In this document: one piece after another, positions 33,957-43,165 of the stretch
Position numbering within the stretch: the stretch's first letter is position 1
Layout: each line of letters starts with the position of its first letter
Assembly: GCA_026645575.1 (NCBI GenBank)
Contig: JAPKMW010000064.1
Location: forward strand, 3,042-67,041
DNA length: 64,000 bases
Reading direction: 5' to 3'
From: Caldilineaceae bacterium
GTDB lineage: Bacteria; Chloroflexota; Anaerolineae; Caldilineales; Caldilineaceae
Program-made: the position numbers and the translations under genes
The notes under the pieces: generated by a model
Database searches by the model: none
What the model saw: the letters and a program-made list of their open reading frames with translations, nothing else
Told to the model about the DNA's origin: nothing

Positions 33957-36900
33957 TTACAAATACTTGCCGTCGCGCGCAAGTTGTAACGCCTGTTGAA
34001 GGTGGGTTGTGGTGGCAAGCGGTTGTTGCTGCTCCCAGGCCGCAATTGCGGCTTGCAAGGAATCCAGTAACGGTTGCGGTAACTGTTGTTGATCGGGTCC
34101 AAGCATGGCGCGCGCTGCTCCGACAGTATCCGCAAGCCGTCCGCTGGCGAGCGCAATGGCGAATAGTGGCCAATACACAAGCCATTGGAATGGGTACACA
34201 TTGCCATGTGTCCATAATTGCAGCGCCGACTGCCCTTCTGTCATGGTTGCTGCCCAGTCACCTTCACAGAAGTAGAGCCACGCTTGGCTTGCTCTAGCCA
34301 CGCCCAAATAGGCGGAACGCTGTTCGGTTTGGGCGACGATCAAGTTACGTTCTGTATAAAATTTGACCTGCGCTTGGTCCCCTAGCCGGCGATAGGCCAC
34401 TGCCAAATAGGCTAGACAGCGATCCTGGAGTGGAATATTACCTGTCGCTTCGCCGCCTTTGAGTGCAATCTGAAACTGCGCAATCGCCGCGCTTGTATCG
34501 CCATGCCACAGCAGGCAAAATCCATAACTAAACCGGTTGGATGCACTGTTCAACTGGTCATCGGTCTGTTCGGTCAGTGTCATCAGCCTATACACCAACG
34601 CTACCGTTTCGGCAGATACACAAAACCGTTCCTGTCTGAGGCGCAATAGTGATAATGAGTAATAATAGGCGATTTCATTGGCTAGAATCGCCTGTTGCTG
34701 TATTGGTTTTTGTAGGTCAGTAAGTAACGTAGACATTGCCGCAAGATCGTTCAAGAAATAGTAGACTTCAACTCGAGCAAATTGTAGCCTAAACCAGGTT
34801 TGACCTCTTGTCGATGCGGTTATTGACTCAGTGCTGAGTGACGCTGTTTGCAACAGATCATCTGCCTCCTGATAAAAGGCCAATGCTTCTAGATAATTCT
34901 GGACAGCGCTGCAAGCGTCGCCGATCTTGATCTTTAGCTGTGTCTGCCAAACGATATCACTCTGCGGAATGAACTCTTGCGTTTTTGTATAATTCAGCCG
35001 CGCCATCGCATGTTGCCCCATAATGACAAACGTATCTGCCAATGCTTCGTAAAGCTGTGCAATCCTGCGGTGATCTTGCTGTGCCATCGGTAATAAGCCA
35101 ATCGCACGTTGCAAGTGAGCCATCGCTTCCGCATTAGCAAACATACGCACGGCAACGGCAGCGGCCTGTTGATAGAAGCGCAATGCCTGGGCCAGTGAGC
35201 CACCCTCTTCGTAATGGCGGGCAATCTGTCCACTGACAGCGTCTAGTTCAGCAGTGTGGATCGCTTCCAGGGTCTCACCGGCCCGGCGGTGCAACAACCG
35301 ACGACGCCCGTGGCTGAGACTCTGGTAGATGACGCGGCGCGTAATATCATGGTGGAAACAATAGCTATCGGTTTGTTCCTTTAATAGACGGCGCTTTACC
35401 AATTCATCCAAGCCGTCCATTGTCTCCATCTCACCCCGGCCTGCAGTATGGTTGATGAGGGCATAACTAAATTCCAGCCCAAGGACAGCACTTGCCTCTA
35501 ACACCTGCTGGGCCATCGGACGAAGTCGGCGAAAGCGTCGCATAACCGTGTCAGTTACCGTTTGTGACAGCGGTATATCCGGTGCATTAGCCAGCACATC
35601 CACTGATTTTCCGGACTCGGTGAAGGCTTGTAAAATTTCAAACAGGAAGAAGGCATTCCCACCGGTCGTTTGATGAAGACGGCGGGTCAGATGGGCGTGG
35701 TCACTACCGCTTTTGTCAACTTGTTGGAGGATCTGCCCGATCGCTGGAACTGCCAGTCCGTCTAGCTCAATTTCGGTGAGGATACCAAGACGGCCGCAAC
35801 CTTGGCGCACCACTCGCAACTGATCCGGCTCTTCGCTCCGATACGTCCCGATCACCAGCAAACGTTGGTTGCGCACTCGTTGCCCTAGAAAAGAGAGCCA
35901 ATCTAGCGTAGCGCTGTCGGCCCAGTGCAGATCATCCAGACAGAGTAGCACCGGCCGTTCACCGGCAGCGATTGCCAGTAGGAGGCGACAGAGCGCCTCG
36001 AAGAGGCGGGTGCGCGCTTGGGCCGGGTCAGTCGGCAATGGTTGCGCTAAATCAGGATAGAGCGTACGCAATTCGGGCAAGAGCAGCGATGCCTCGGCCA
36101 GCCAGATCGGCTCAATGGTAAGGGTTATGCCAGCCAGATAGATACCATGGCGCAGTGCTTGGGTAATGGCATGATAGGGTAATGTCTGCTCCGTGGGTTG
36201 TTCCGTGCCGGCCAGGACGATCGCTTCACAAGCCACCTGCTGGGCAAATTCCTGAAGCAGCCGCGATTTACCTACGCCAGCTTCACCGGTGATGAGTACA
36301 ACCTGCCCTTGCCCTTGGCGTACTTTGTCAAAACTTTGTGAAAGTTGCGCAAGCGTATGCGCCCGCCCCACCAGTGTTGTGTCAAATCCAGGCAACGTTG
36401 ACCACACCAGCGCCGGGGATCCCTGGTGGACAGGGGGCGGTTGGTAGCTCAACGCGGCCATGTAGGCCGCGCGTGTCTCCGGTAGCGGATCAACCCCTAG
36501 TTCGCGCTCTAGAACAGCAACACAAGTCTCATACTGCCGCAGGGCCGCACCCCGGTCGCCACTGGCCGCGTAACATTCGATCAGCCGGCGGTGGATCGTC
36601 TCGGCTAGATCGTCATGGGCCAGGTAGCGCTGGGCATAGGTGATGGCTGTGTGATAGTCAGGGGCCGTGGCGGTCAGATCAATCAGCCGCGCCAACGCTT
36701 GGAGATAGTGCTGCTCAAAGAACTGGCGCTGGTGGCCGGCCCAGCTTTCAAACTCAGGGCTATCGGCCAGGATGAAGCCATCCAAAAAGGCACCCCGGTA
36801 AAGATTTACACTTGTTTGGAGCGTCTCAATCGTGGGCGATAAGCAGCCCTGCTGGACAAAGGTGGCTGCGTCTGACCAAACCCGCTGCGGATCGAGCCGT

Positions 36901-37181
36901 ACATCCACACTTGAGACAACAAGTAGATCAGGTTGCGGCAGTGCGCGCCGGAGATGGGTCAGCACTTTGGTCAAATTGCGTCGCGCTACGGTATCGGGCT
37001 GGTCGGGCCAGAAGAGAAAGCAGAGATAATCGCGGGAGAGAGGCTTCAACGCAGCCGCAAGGCGACAGAAGAGGGCGCGAGTTTGACGACGCGATAAATC
37101 AACTCCCTGATCCGCCCAGGTAATCTTCAGAGAACCAAATAGGTGAACGCGCAGTGTAGCGATTGGTTGCTCCTGATCCAT
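33957..37181 (-). CDS. SARP-type regulator with BTAD, AAA ATPase and TPR domains, copy 1
   Basis: Large transcriptional activator of 1074 residues. The N-terminal OmpR-like winged helix (about 10-100) has LRVHLFGSLKITW and RRNLTKVLTHLRRALP. The BTAD region (about 105-245) has GAFLDGF, ESWAGHQRQFFEQHYLQAL and LELGVDPLPETRAAY-like text. The STAND ATPase (about 270-600) shows Walker A GEAGVGKS (299-306) and VLLCLDDLHWAD. TPR-like repeats fill the rest. The ATG at 37181 is preferred to a TTG at 37214. It is clearly paralogous to the gene at 53390-56596. It is the likely reader of the 11-bp direct repeats around it. Confidence 0.92.
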   Translation of the reverse strand: MDQEQPIATLRVHLFGSLKITWADQGVDLSRRQTRALFCRLAAALKPLSRDYLCFLFWPDQPDTVARRNLTKVLTHLRRALPQPDLLVVSSVDVRLDPQRVWSDAATFVQQGCLSPTIETLQTSVNLYRGAFLDGFILADSPEFESWAGHQRQFFEQHYLQALARLIDLTATAPDYHTAITYAQRYLAHDDLAETIHRRLIECYAASGDRGAALRQYETCVAVLERELGVDPLPETRAAYMAALSYQPPPVHQGSPALVWSTLPGFDTTLVGRAHTLAQLSQSFDKVRQGQGQVVLITGEAGVGKSRLLQEFAQQVACEAIVLAGTEQPTEQTLPYHAITQALRHGIYLAGITLTIEPIWLAEASLLLPELRTLYPDLAQPLPTDPAQARTRLFEALCRLLLAIAAGERPVLLCLDDLHWADSATLDWLSFLGQRVRNQRLLVIGTYRSEEPDQLRVVRQGCGRLGILTEIELDGLAVPAIGQILQQVDKSGSDHAHLTRRLHQTTGGNAFFLFEILQAFTESGKSVDVLANAPDIPLSQTVTDTVMRRFRRLRPMAQQVLEASAVLGLEFSYALINHTAGRGEMETMDGLDELVKRRLLKEQTDSYCFHHDITRRVIYQSLSHGRRRLLHRRAGETLEAIHTAELDAVSGQIARHYEEGGSLAQALRFYQQAAAVAVRMFANAEAMAHLQRAIGLLPMAQQDHRRIAQLYEALADTFVIMGQHAMARLNYTKTQEFIPQSDIVWQTQLKIKIGDACSAVQNYLEALAFYQEADDLLQTASLSTESITASTRGQTWFRLQFARVEVYYFLNDLAAMSTLLTDLQKPIQQQAILANEIAYYYSLSLLRLRQERFCVSAETVALVYRLMTLTEQTDDQLNSASNRFSYGFCLLWHGDTSAAIAQFQIALKGGEATGNIPLQDRCLAYLAVAYRRLGDQAQVKFYTERNLIVAQTEQRSAYLGVARASQAWLYFCEGDWAATMTEGQSALQLWTHGNVYPFQWLVYWPLFAIALASGRLADTVGAARAMLGPDQQQLPQPLLDSLQAAIAAWEQQQPLATTTHLQQALQLARDGKYL

Positions 37182-37312
37182 TACCTCGGGAGTAAAGATC
37201 ACAGGGTGAATCAATTAACCGGTTAGCCGCAATCAAACGTGTTTCCATTTTATCATACTCATCTGGTTGTTGTCGAACGTGGTTTTCGGAAAACAGCGGT
37301 ATAGCGCGATGA

Positions 37313-38302
37313 TCATAACCCTGGTTCGTTGAAGTGTGGCATGACTTCTTGGGCGATCAACCGCAACCCTTCCAGATCATTGGCATTGTTCCATTGTATA
37401 ATGAACTCTTCAACGCCGGCGTCAGCGTAGGGACGAAGGCGCGCAATTGCTTCTTCGGGTGTGGCCACAATGACGTTATACGACGCACCGGCTCGTTCAA
37501 AAATGGGCGTAAAGATTTGCTCCATTTGGGAAAGCTGTTCCTGCAGAGGCAGGGCGGCCAGGTGCGGCAGGCTTTTGTAAAGCGCACCGAGCCGCTGCTT
37601 GATCTCGTCCTCATTGCGGCCACAGAACACCGGTAGAAACGCCGTCCGTTTGACATCACTGGGTTGGCGTCCAACTTGGTGCAGCAGAGCATCAAGCTGG
37701 GTAGAGCGTTCTTTGAAGGTCGCGGCGGAGAGGTTATTGGCATTCCAGATATTCGCATAACGCGCCACCAGTGGCATTATGCGCTGTGGGCCGTTGCCGC
37801 CGATGAGAATGGGGAGGCTGGCCGGTCGTTGCGGCAGTTGCGCCTCCTGTAGCTGAAAAAAGCGGCCGACCAAGGTCACTGGTTCCTCACTGCGCAAGAG
37901 GCTGGTGATCACCTGCAAGCCCTCTTCAAAGCGGTCTGCGCGGGTGGCCTTGCTGCCTAGATCATAGCCCCACCGCTGATGTTCTTGTTCAGTCCAACCG
38001 GTACCCAGCCCTAAAATCATGCGACCGCCGCTCAATTCATGGAGGGCGATGGCCTGCCGCACCAGAATCCTGGGATCACGAATAGAGAGGGGCGAGACTA
38101 GCGAACTGAAGTGCAGCCGTTTGGTCTGTGTTGCCAGGTAGGTCAACCCGACGATCAGTTCCATTTCCGCTTGCCCGTGGGGAAAGTGATCGGTCAGATA
38201 TAAACCGGCAAAGCCAAGTTCCTCGACTTCGTGCATGAATTGCCGCCAGAGTGACCAGGTCAAGCCGTGGGTGCCTTCAATGGAAACTGAGAATTGAACC
38301 AT
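37313..38302 (-). CDS. Luciferase-like F420-dependent oxidoreductase (TIGR03560-like)
   Basis: LLM-class enzyme of 329 residues; the start at 38302 follows AGGAG by 8 bases. It begins MVQFSVSIEGTHGLTW and has LGFAGLYLTDHFPHG, LHFSSLVSPLSIRDPRILVR, LSGGRMILGLGTGW, RYANIWNANNLS and the terminal AQEVMPHF. The subfamily is predicted to use F420. The gene stands alone between the SARP gene (copy 1) and the short monooxygenase-like gene. The 38329-38379 hairpin lies 27 bp before the start. Confidence 0.88.
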   Translation of the reverse strand: MVQFSVSIEGTHGLTWSLWRQFMHEVEELGFAGLYLTDHFPHGQAEMELIVGLTYLATQTKRLHFSSLVSPLSIRDPRILVRQAIALHELSGGRMILGLGTGWTEQEHQRWGYDLGSKATRADRFEEGLQVITSLLRSEEPVTLVGRFFQLQEAQLPQRPASLPILIGGNGPQRIMPLVARYANIWNANNLSAATFKERSTQLDALLHQVGRQPSDVKRTAFLPVFCGRNEDEIKQRLGALYKSLPHLAALPLQEQLSQMEQIFTPIFERAGASYNVIVATPEEAIARLRPYADAGVEEFIIQWNNANDLEGLRLIAQEVMPHFNEPGL

Positions 38303-38328
38303 TTGTCTACTCCTGTAAATTGTCGCGT

Positions 38329-38379
38329 AGTCGTGAGGTCGCGTAAGTCGTGTCGTCCAGACCACGCGACCTCACGACT
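38329..38379. repeat. Perfect 16-bp inverted repeat
   Basis: AGTCGTGAGGTCGCGT (38329-38344) and ACGCGACCTCACGACT (38364-38379), 19-bp loop. It lies between two minus-strand genes. Wording is related to the direct repeats at 9261-9304. Confidence 0.75.
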
Positions 38380-38416
38380 GCTTTTCATCACTATCGACGC
38401 CGTGTGGAACGATGGA

Positions 38417-38725
38417 TTAGCTGAGATCGAGTTCTTTCAGCAGGCGCAATTCTGAGCGGCCGGGCACAATCATGGCCAGGAATTCAGCTTGCACCCCGTC
38501 CCCGCCATGTTCGGCGTAGGCCCGCTCTGTTAAATGGTTTGGCACACCTTCTGTCTCTACTTCGATCAGCACTTGGTGAATGCTGCCATAGACGGTGATG
38601 TAGCGTTTAGGTGGCTGGTAGTTCGGATTCTGCTGCTTGCGCTCTTGGTCGCGTTGGCGAAACCAGGCGTTTAACGCCGGCAGTTTGCCCGGCATTACTT
38701 CGTGGCTGAGTATCATTTTGTACAT
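38417..38725 (-). CDS. Small protein with NIPSNAP/ABM-like features
   Basis: Protein of 102 residues, start at 38725 with AAAGGAGG upstream. The opening MYKMILSHEVMPGKLPALNA then WFRQRDQERKQQNPNYQPPKRY and a beta strand (ITVYGSIHQVLIEVE) suggest a dimeric alpha-beta barrel as in NIPSNAP or antibiotic biosynthesis monooxygenase proteins. The match is only structural in kind. A class A SARP-type site lies 44-76 bp before the start, so the gene should belong to the SARP regulon. Confidence 0.65.
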   Translation of the reverse strand: MYKMILSHEVMPGKLPALNAWFRQRDQERKQQNPNYQPPKRYITVYGSIHQVLIEVETEGVPNHLTERAYAEHGGDGVQAEFLAMIVPGRSELRLLKELDLS

Positions 38726-38768
38726 GGTTCCTCCTTTGTCAATGGTTTTGAACAATGCCCATGATGGC

Positions 38769-38801
38769 AGGGTACAGCAGCAACGTCCTCAAAACGTCCT
38801 C
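38769..38801 (-). promoter_or_regulatory. SARP-type direct repeat, class A, site 3
   Basis: ACGTCCTC at 38783-38790 and 38794-38801, 11-bp period. Minus-strand reading: GAGGACGT twice, 8 nt, then TACCCT (38769-38774). Confidence 0.7.
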
Positions 38802-38861
38802 AACGGAAGATGAAGGTATCGTAGGATCTACCGAATCAATTTCCTGAACAAGAGACAAGAG

Positions 38862-38935
38862 TTTCACCGCAAAGACGCGAAGAACGCAAAGGTTGCTTTC
38901 GTTTTCTTTGTGCTCTTCGCGTCTTTGCGGTGAAA
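38862..38935. repeat. 22-bp inverted repeat
   Basis: A perfect 22-bp inverted repeat, 38862-38883 and 38914-38935, begins TTTCACCGCAAAGACGCGAA. The loop carries a further imperfect extension (CGCAAAG / CTTTGTG). It is a dispersed-repeat type and may also end the hydrolase transcript coming from the left gene pair. Confidence 0.85.
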
Positions 38936-38957
38936 TCTTGATTCTGGCTTATCCAGG

Positions 38958-39629
38958 TTACGCCAGTTCAAGCAGCAACTCGGCCAGTGCCTGCGGGTCA
39001 GTTTCTGGCGCAATGTGATCAACCGCCAGTTCGCGATAGCGCCACCCTTCGGCTTGGACGTTTTGCGCGATCTGGGCGAAGACGGGCGCGAACGGAAATG
39101 AACTCGCCGTAAACAGCACATAGGTGCGTGGCAACTGGGCGGCAACCGGATGGGTGAGGGCAAGCGGATCTTGCAGACTTTTGAGGGGATGGGGCAACTT
39201 GCGCGGGTGGGGCGGATCGTGTGGCACTTGCCAGCCGTCGCCGACCTGTCGGGCCGCTTCTTCAAAGTAGGGCATAAAGGCCGGGGCTAGATCGCCAGCG
39301 GATTGACCGTTTTTTGGCACAAGGGCATCCAGGTAGATCAGTTGGCCGATCCGTTCGGGTACAACTTCCGCCACCCCCGTGATCACCATGCCGCCATAGC
39401 TGTGACCGACCAGCGTCACCTCCTGCAAATCTTCGTGGAATAACACGTTGACAATATCTTGTACGTGCGTATCCAGGCCAACGTCTCGATGGCCCAAATG
39501 CACCCGTTCGCCTAGCCCAGTGAGGGTTGGCGTAAACACTTCATAACCGGCGGAGCGCAGCACCCTGGCAATATCACGCAAATACCAGCCGCCGACCCAC
39601 GCACCATGCACAAGGACAAATGGTTTCAT
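38958..39629 (-). CDS. Alpha/beta hydrolase, methylesterase-like
   Basis: Hydrolase of 223 residues close to the plant MES/hydroxynitrile-lyase and bacterial EstC-like group. The oxyanion motif LVHGAWVGGWYL opens the protein, the nucleophile is in VGHSYGG (Ser near residue 78) and the last His is in AVDHIAPETDP. GLGERVHLGHRDVGLDTHV is typical of the group. It should cleave a small ester or a C-C bond; the substrate is unknown. It is preceded by the 39703-39774 palindrome and the ketopantoate-reductase-like gene. Confidence 0.88.
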   Translation of the reverse strand: MKPFVLVHGAWVGGWYLRDIARVLRSAGYEVFTPTLTGLGERVHLGHRDVGLDTHVQDIVNVLFHEDLQEVTLVGHSYGGMVITGVAEVVPERIGQLIYLDALVPKNGQSAGDLAPAFMPYFEEAARQVGDGWQVPHDPPHPRKLPHPLKSLQDPLALTHPVAAQLPRTYVLFTASSFPFAPVFAQIAQNVQAEGWRYRELAVDHIAPETDPQALAELLLELA

Positions 39630-39702
39630 ATCGTTTCTCTCCGTTCCTTCAATTTGTTTTAAGCTGTTTTATCGCTTACGCAGCCATGTTGTGCGGGGCC
39701 GG

Positions 39703-39774
39703 GCAGACCTCCGGGAAGGGGCCGGAACCGACAACATTGACAAAACGACGATTGGCCCCTTCCCGGAGGTCTGC
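39703..39774. repeat. Perfect 21-bp inverted repeat with CCGGGAAGG core
   Basis: Arms 39703-39723 and 39754-39774, 30-bp loop. The CTCCGGGAAGG core resembles the element at 49324-49382 (CTTCCGGGAAGG). Both stand upstream or downstream of hydrolase genes of this block. Confidence 0.8.
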
Positions 39775-39800
39775 TCTGTCCTCGTGCGTAAGCCCTCTGT

Positions 39801-40724
39801 CTATACCAACGCCCCGTTCGCATACGGTTTCAGACAAGCATAAATCACCGCATTGACCGGCGTTGGCACACTGGCGGCCTGGCCATAGCGCACCAGCGCG
39901 CCATTCCACGCCTCGATCTCCAGCCGGCGGCCATGCTCCAGATCGACCAACAGCGACGGCTTGTACTGAGGCGGATAGGAGGCGAAGGCGGTTAACAGCG
40001 CATCCGGCATTGTTGCCGGGAGGGTAATCCCGTGGCCGGCAGCGACGGCGATGCCTTCGACCAGCACCTGCCGCATTAGCTCCTTGGTCTCCGCAAAGTC
40101 GCCCACTTGCCCCTTGCTGCCACGCATGAGGCAAAGCACTCCGGCACCACAGACGGCGACCAACTTCCACCACATGCGCTCTTCAATCTTGGGCGCGACA
40201 ATGGCCTCAATCCCGGCTGCGGTGAGCGCCTGGGCAATCGCCGTACAACGCACCGACGTTGCCTGCCCAAGCTCGCCAAATTCCAGGTGATGGGGGCCGC
40301 CTGGTCGCTCAATGACGCCGGGAGTCGGGCTGTGGGCGTTGATCATCGCCATGCCGCCCAGCACAACATCATGGCCCAGGATCGAACGCAGTTGCTCAAG
40401 ATGGGCAATGCCATTCTGCACCGGCAACAGCGCCGTTCCCGGCCCCACCAATGGCAACAACGGTTCCGCCGCCGGAACAACATCATAGGTTTTGACACAA
40501 AAGAGGATCAGATCCACCGGTCCGACCGCGGCCGGGTTGTCGGTTGCCTGTACTGGTCGGATCACAAATTCACCATCAGGACTGCGCACCTGCAGCCCGT
40601 TCTGGCGCAGTGCCGCCAGCCGTTGACCACGGGCCAGAAAGGTCACATCCTGTCCACTGTGCGCCAGGCGGCCACCGATATAACCACCCAGCCCACCAAC
40701 ACCGACAACAGCAATTTTCATCAT
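39801..40724 (-). CDS. Ketopantoate reductase-like (PanE/ApbA) oxidoreductase
   Basis: NADPH-dependent reductase family protein of 307 residues. The Rossmann motif GVGGLGGYIGG is at the N-terminus; CVKTYDV, LPVQNGI and the catalytic-lysine segment APKIEERMWWKLVAVCGAG follow, and the C-terminus carries the PPQYKPSLLVDLEHGRRLEIEAWNG motif with the substrate-binding Ser and Glu. The context of oxidoreductases suggests a 2-keto-acid other than ketopantoate, but pantothenate synthesis cannot be excluded. Two broken relatives are in the window (30712-30815 and 41033-41077). Confidence 0.85.
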   Translation of the reverse strand: MMKIAVVGVGGLGGYIGGRLAHSGQDVTFLARGQRLAALRQNGLQVRSPDGEFVIRPVQATDNPAAVGPVDLILFCVKTYDVVPAAEPLLPLVGPGTALLPVQNGIAHLEQLRSILGHDVVLGGMAMINAHSPTPGVIERPGGPHHLEFGELGQATSVRCTAIAQALTAAGIEAIVAPKIEERMWWKLVAVCGAGVLCLMRGSKGQVGDFAETKELMRQVLVEGIAVAAGHGITLPATMPDALLTAFASYPPQYKPSLLVDLEHGRRLEIEAWNGALVRYGQAASVPTPVNAVIYACLKPYANGALV

Positions 40725-40788
40725 TTTCTCCCTTCTTGGTATACTACTCCTATTGATTCGTGCCTTATAGCAATCTGCGACAGGGGGG

Positions 40789-41025
40789 ATGATGGTATCA
40801 ATCGATCTACCGCCGGTTCTGGAAAAGCGCTTGAAAGTCGTTGTGCAAGAGAACTATCATGGCGATTTACAGGCTGCCATTTCTGCGTTCCTGGCTTTAC
40901 ATGAAAAGTATGGTAGGAAAGAACAGTTGCGCCAGGACGTTGCTGCGATTCGCAACACAGTTCACCAACAAGGTGGCATAACCGAAAAACAGATCGATGC
41001 TGCGATCAAACGGCAGCGCACCTAA
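40789..41025 (+). CDS. Small antitoxin-like protein
   Basis: Protein of 78 residues, read away from the reductase gene. It starts VSIDLPPVLEKRLKVVVQEN, then GDLQAAISAFLALHEKYG, a pattern of small ribbon-helix-helix or VapB-like antitoxins with a following amphipathic helix (EKQIDAAIKRQ). No toxin gene follows directly. The ribosome site GGGGGG is adjacent to the ATG; the next ATG at 40792 could be the real start. Confidence 0.55.
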   Translation: MMVSIDLPPVLEKRLKVVVQENYHGDLQAAISAFLALHEKYGRKEQLRQDVAAIRNTVHQQGGITEKQIDAAIKRQRT

Positions 41026-41032
41026 GCTGGCG

Positions 41033-41077
41033 GCAATTTTCATGATTGTTCCCCTTCTTGCTATACTATTGCTGTTG
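41033..41077. pseudogene. Duplicated 5' end of the ketopantoate-reductase-like gene
   Basis: These 45 bp match 40711-40755, which hold the start codon, ribosome site and promoter of the reductase gene, at about 36 positions. On the minus strand it would read MKIAAS and then leave the family. It appears to be what remains of a second copy, with the toxin-antitoxin pair beyond it. Confidence 0.6.
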
Positions 41078-41113
41078 CACTGCACCTGATGCTTACTTTG
41101 TCGGAGCAAAAAG

Positions 41114-41428
41114 ATGACGCTGACTGTACAATCAACCGTAGCGCCGCTGATCCATGAGATGGTTGGCGGTGAACCATACACCTATCTTCCCTTGGGCAAT
41201 TATGTGGTGCGTGCGCCAGGGATTTGTGGCGGACGACCAACATTCAAATATACGCGCATTGAAGTCAGCTTTATCCTGAATCGCATTGCCAGGGGGAAGT
41301 CGATTGACTATATCGTCGATGCCTATGCCGACCCCCATTTGACGCGTGCTGCCATTCAAGAAGCAATGACACTGGCAAATAGCGCCTTTATCACATCACC
41401 ACAGATCACGGAACCCCTTGCGGTCTGA
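41114..41428 (+). CDS. DUF433 family antitoxin
   Basis: Protein of 104 residues with a C-terminal DUF433 helix-turn-helix domain: APGICGGRPTFKYTRIEVSF then RIARGKSIDYIVDAYADPHL and IQEAMTLA. DUF433 proteins are usually the antitoxin in VapB45-like pairs. A ribosome site GGAG is 7 bases upstream. It is followed, 3 bp later, by the toxin-like gene. The first 30 residues are a strand-rich extension. Confidence 0.85.
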   Translation: MTLTVQSTVAPLIHEMVGGEPYTYLPLGNYVVRAPGICGGRPTFKYTRIEVSFILNRIARGKSIDYIVDAYADPHLTRAAIQEAMTLANSAFITSPQITEPLAV

Positions 41429-41431
41429 ACC

Positions 41432-41836
41432 ATGCTTGTGCTGGATGAACAACTCAAAGATCATCATCTGATTGCAGCCATTGCTGCATGGTATCCTGGC
41501 GCTGTTACCCATGTGCAAACGTTGCGTCCGACGACTGTGGTCAAGGATGACAACATTGCTGCACTCCTCCTCACTGCCCGCAGACCAACCTTTGTTACTA
41601 TCAATGCCGATGATTTTTGGCGCAAAATTCAACCACATGACGGCTATTGTATGGTGGCTATCGATCTCACCCAAGGTGATGTAGATGATTTGCCACTGCA
41701 ACTCCGCCAGCTATTGAAGCTACCACCCTTCAGAACCCAAGCATCACGCATGGGAAAAATTATTCGCGTCCAAGCAACGCTGATCCGCTATTATGAACGG
41801 GACGGACAGGTGCAGGAAATTCGTGGCCTACGCTGA
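41432..41836 (+). CDS. DUF5615-like PIN-type toxin
   Basis: Protein of 134 residues, immediately downstream of the DUF433 gene. It has the short PIN-like fold typical of DUF5615: MLVLDEQLKDHHLIAAIAAW with the first Asp, KDDNIAALLLTARR with an acidic pair, and FVTINADDFWRK with the last. It is probably an RNase toxin. The gene lacks its own strong ribosome site, so translation is coupled to the antitoxin. Confidence 0.75.
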   Translation: MLVLDEQLKDHHLIAAIAAWYPGAVTHVQTLRPTTVVKDDNIAALLLTARRPTFVTINADDFWRKIQPHDGYCMVAIDLTQGDVDDLPLQLRQLLKLPPFRTQASRMGKIIRVQATLIRYYERDGQVQEIRGLR

Positions 41837-41878
41837 GTTGAGTGTGAAGCTCATTTGTTGTTTTGATTTGGTATGTGA

Positions 41879-43153
41879 CTAAGCGAACACAGACCCCCGT
41901 GTCCGTCTAGCCGAACGGTAGAGATAGCCGGCAAAGAAGAGCGCGCTGAACGCGCCCAACAGCGCCCCCAACCAATAAAACGCGCCATAGCCGACACCGG
42001 CGATCAAGTAGCCGCCGCCCATCGACATCACCGCTTGGCCGATGCCCCCCGCCATCGTGACGGCGCCGGCCATGGTGGCGCGCCAGCGCTTGGGGGTCAT
42101 TTCCTGGGTGTAGACATTCAGGGCCGGTTGGGCAATCAGTGAGAAAACCATCAACGCGATATAGGCGAGGGTGGCAACACTCCACAGGGGAATCAGCGCC
42201 AGCGGCAGCAGACAGATCGTAATCCCAAGCAGGCTGCCCAGGATCGTGCGTGGGCGACCCCAGCGGCTCAACAAGATGGGGGTAAAGAGCGCCGCCGGAA
42301 TGGCTAACAGTTGCCCAACGGCGACGATGGCGCCAATCGAGGCGGTGGGGACATGCAGGTTTGTGTCCAGATAGACTGTGAAGAACGCCTTCCCGGCGCT
42401 TTCACTGGCCAGCCGCAGCACAATGACCAAGGCCATCAGGACCATAAAGCCATAGGGCGCCGGCGCAGCCTCTTCTTCTGTGTTCTTCTGCGCTTCCTGC
42501 GCCAAGGGGCGGGTTAGAAAGAGCAGCGGCGCAGTGAGCAGAAAGAGCAGGGCGCCCAACCACAGACTATGGCGATAAACCGTCACGCTATCCGGGGCAA
42601 TGGCCAACAGCCCGGCAAACCAGCCCGGGAGCAGACCCCCCAGCAGGCTCCCGACAAATGCGCCGGCCGGCACCCCTGCCGCCGCAAAGGCAAACACATG
42701 GTTGCGCGTCTCTGCATCGGTTACGCCAACCAGGAAGGGGATAAAATTGACCGTATAGAGCGCCGCCCCAAGCCACGCCAGAATATAGGTGATGACCAGC
42801 CAATGCGCTTGCCAAACCGTGGGGATAAATTCAGTCAGCGGCGTCAGCACCAACCCAATGCCGGCTACCAATAGCCCCACCACGGCTGCCCAACGCACAC
42901 CCCGCCGGGCGCCGATCATGCCGGCTGGTAAGGAAAAGAGCGCAAAGCATAGAAAGCTAACGCCGTTGATCCAGCCGATAAAGCCAGTGTCATAGCCCAG
43001 CCGCACCAGATACAGATTAAAAAGCACAAGATAGATCCCAATATAACTGATGGAGGCCAGGGCTTGCGTCGCTAAGAGCAGACGCGCATCGCGGCTGAAA
43101 GAACGCACGGTTGCAAGGTAGGCTAGCACGTTGGAAATCCCCTTTTTCGTCAT
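41879..43153 (-). CDS. MFS transporter
   Basis: Major facilitator of 424 residues with twelve hydrophobic segments in two halves and a central charged loop (EEEAAPAP near residue 228). The family loop between helices 2 and 3 reads PAGMIGARRGVRW; the matching loop in the second half is LLSRWGRPRT. A drug or metabolite exporter is the general expectation for such proteins near oxidoreductase genes. It follows the Gfo/Idh/MocA gene by 12 bp and is likely in one operon with it. Confidence 0.9.
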   Translation of the reverse strand: MTKKGISNVLAYLATVRSFSRDARLLLATQALASISYIGIYLVLFNLYLVRLGYDTGFIGWINGVSFLCFALFSLPAGMIGARRGVRWAAVVGLLVAGIGLVLTPLTEFIPTVWQAHWLVITYILAWLGAALYTVNFIPFLVGVTDAETRNHVFAFAAAGVPAGAFVGSLLGGLLPGWFAGLLAIAPDSVTVYRHSLWLGALLFLLTAPLLFLTRPLAQEAQKNTEEEAAPAPYGFMVLMALVIVLRLASESAGKAFFTVYLDTNLHVPTASIGAIVAVGQLLAIPAALFTPILLSRWGRPRTILGSLLGITICLLPLALIPLWSVATLAYIALMVFSLIAQPALNVYTQEMTPKRWRATMAGAVTMAGGIGQAVMSMGGGYLIAGVGYGAFYWLGALLGAFSALFFAGYLYRSARRTRGSVFA

Positions 43154-43165
43154 GAATGCTGAACT

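Noticed and set aside
41033..41077. Second bidirectional promoter of independent origin
   Set aside because: The match to 40711-40755 extends over the reductase start codon, so a relic of that gene explains it better.
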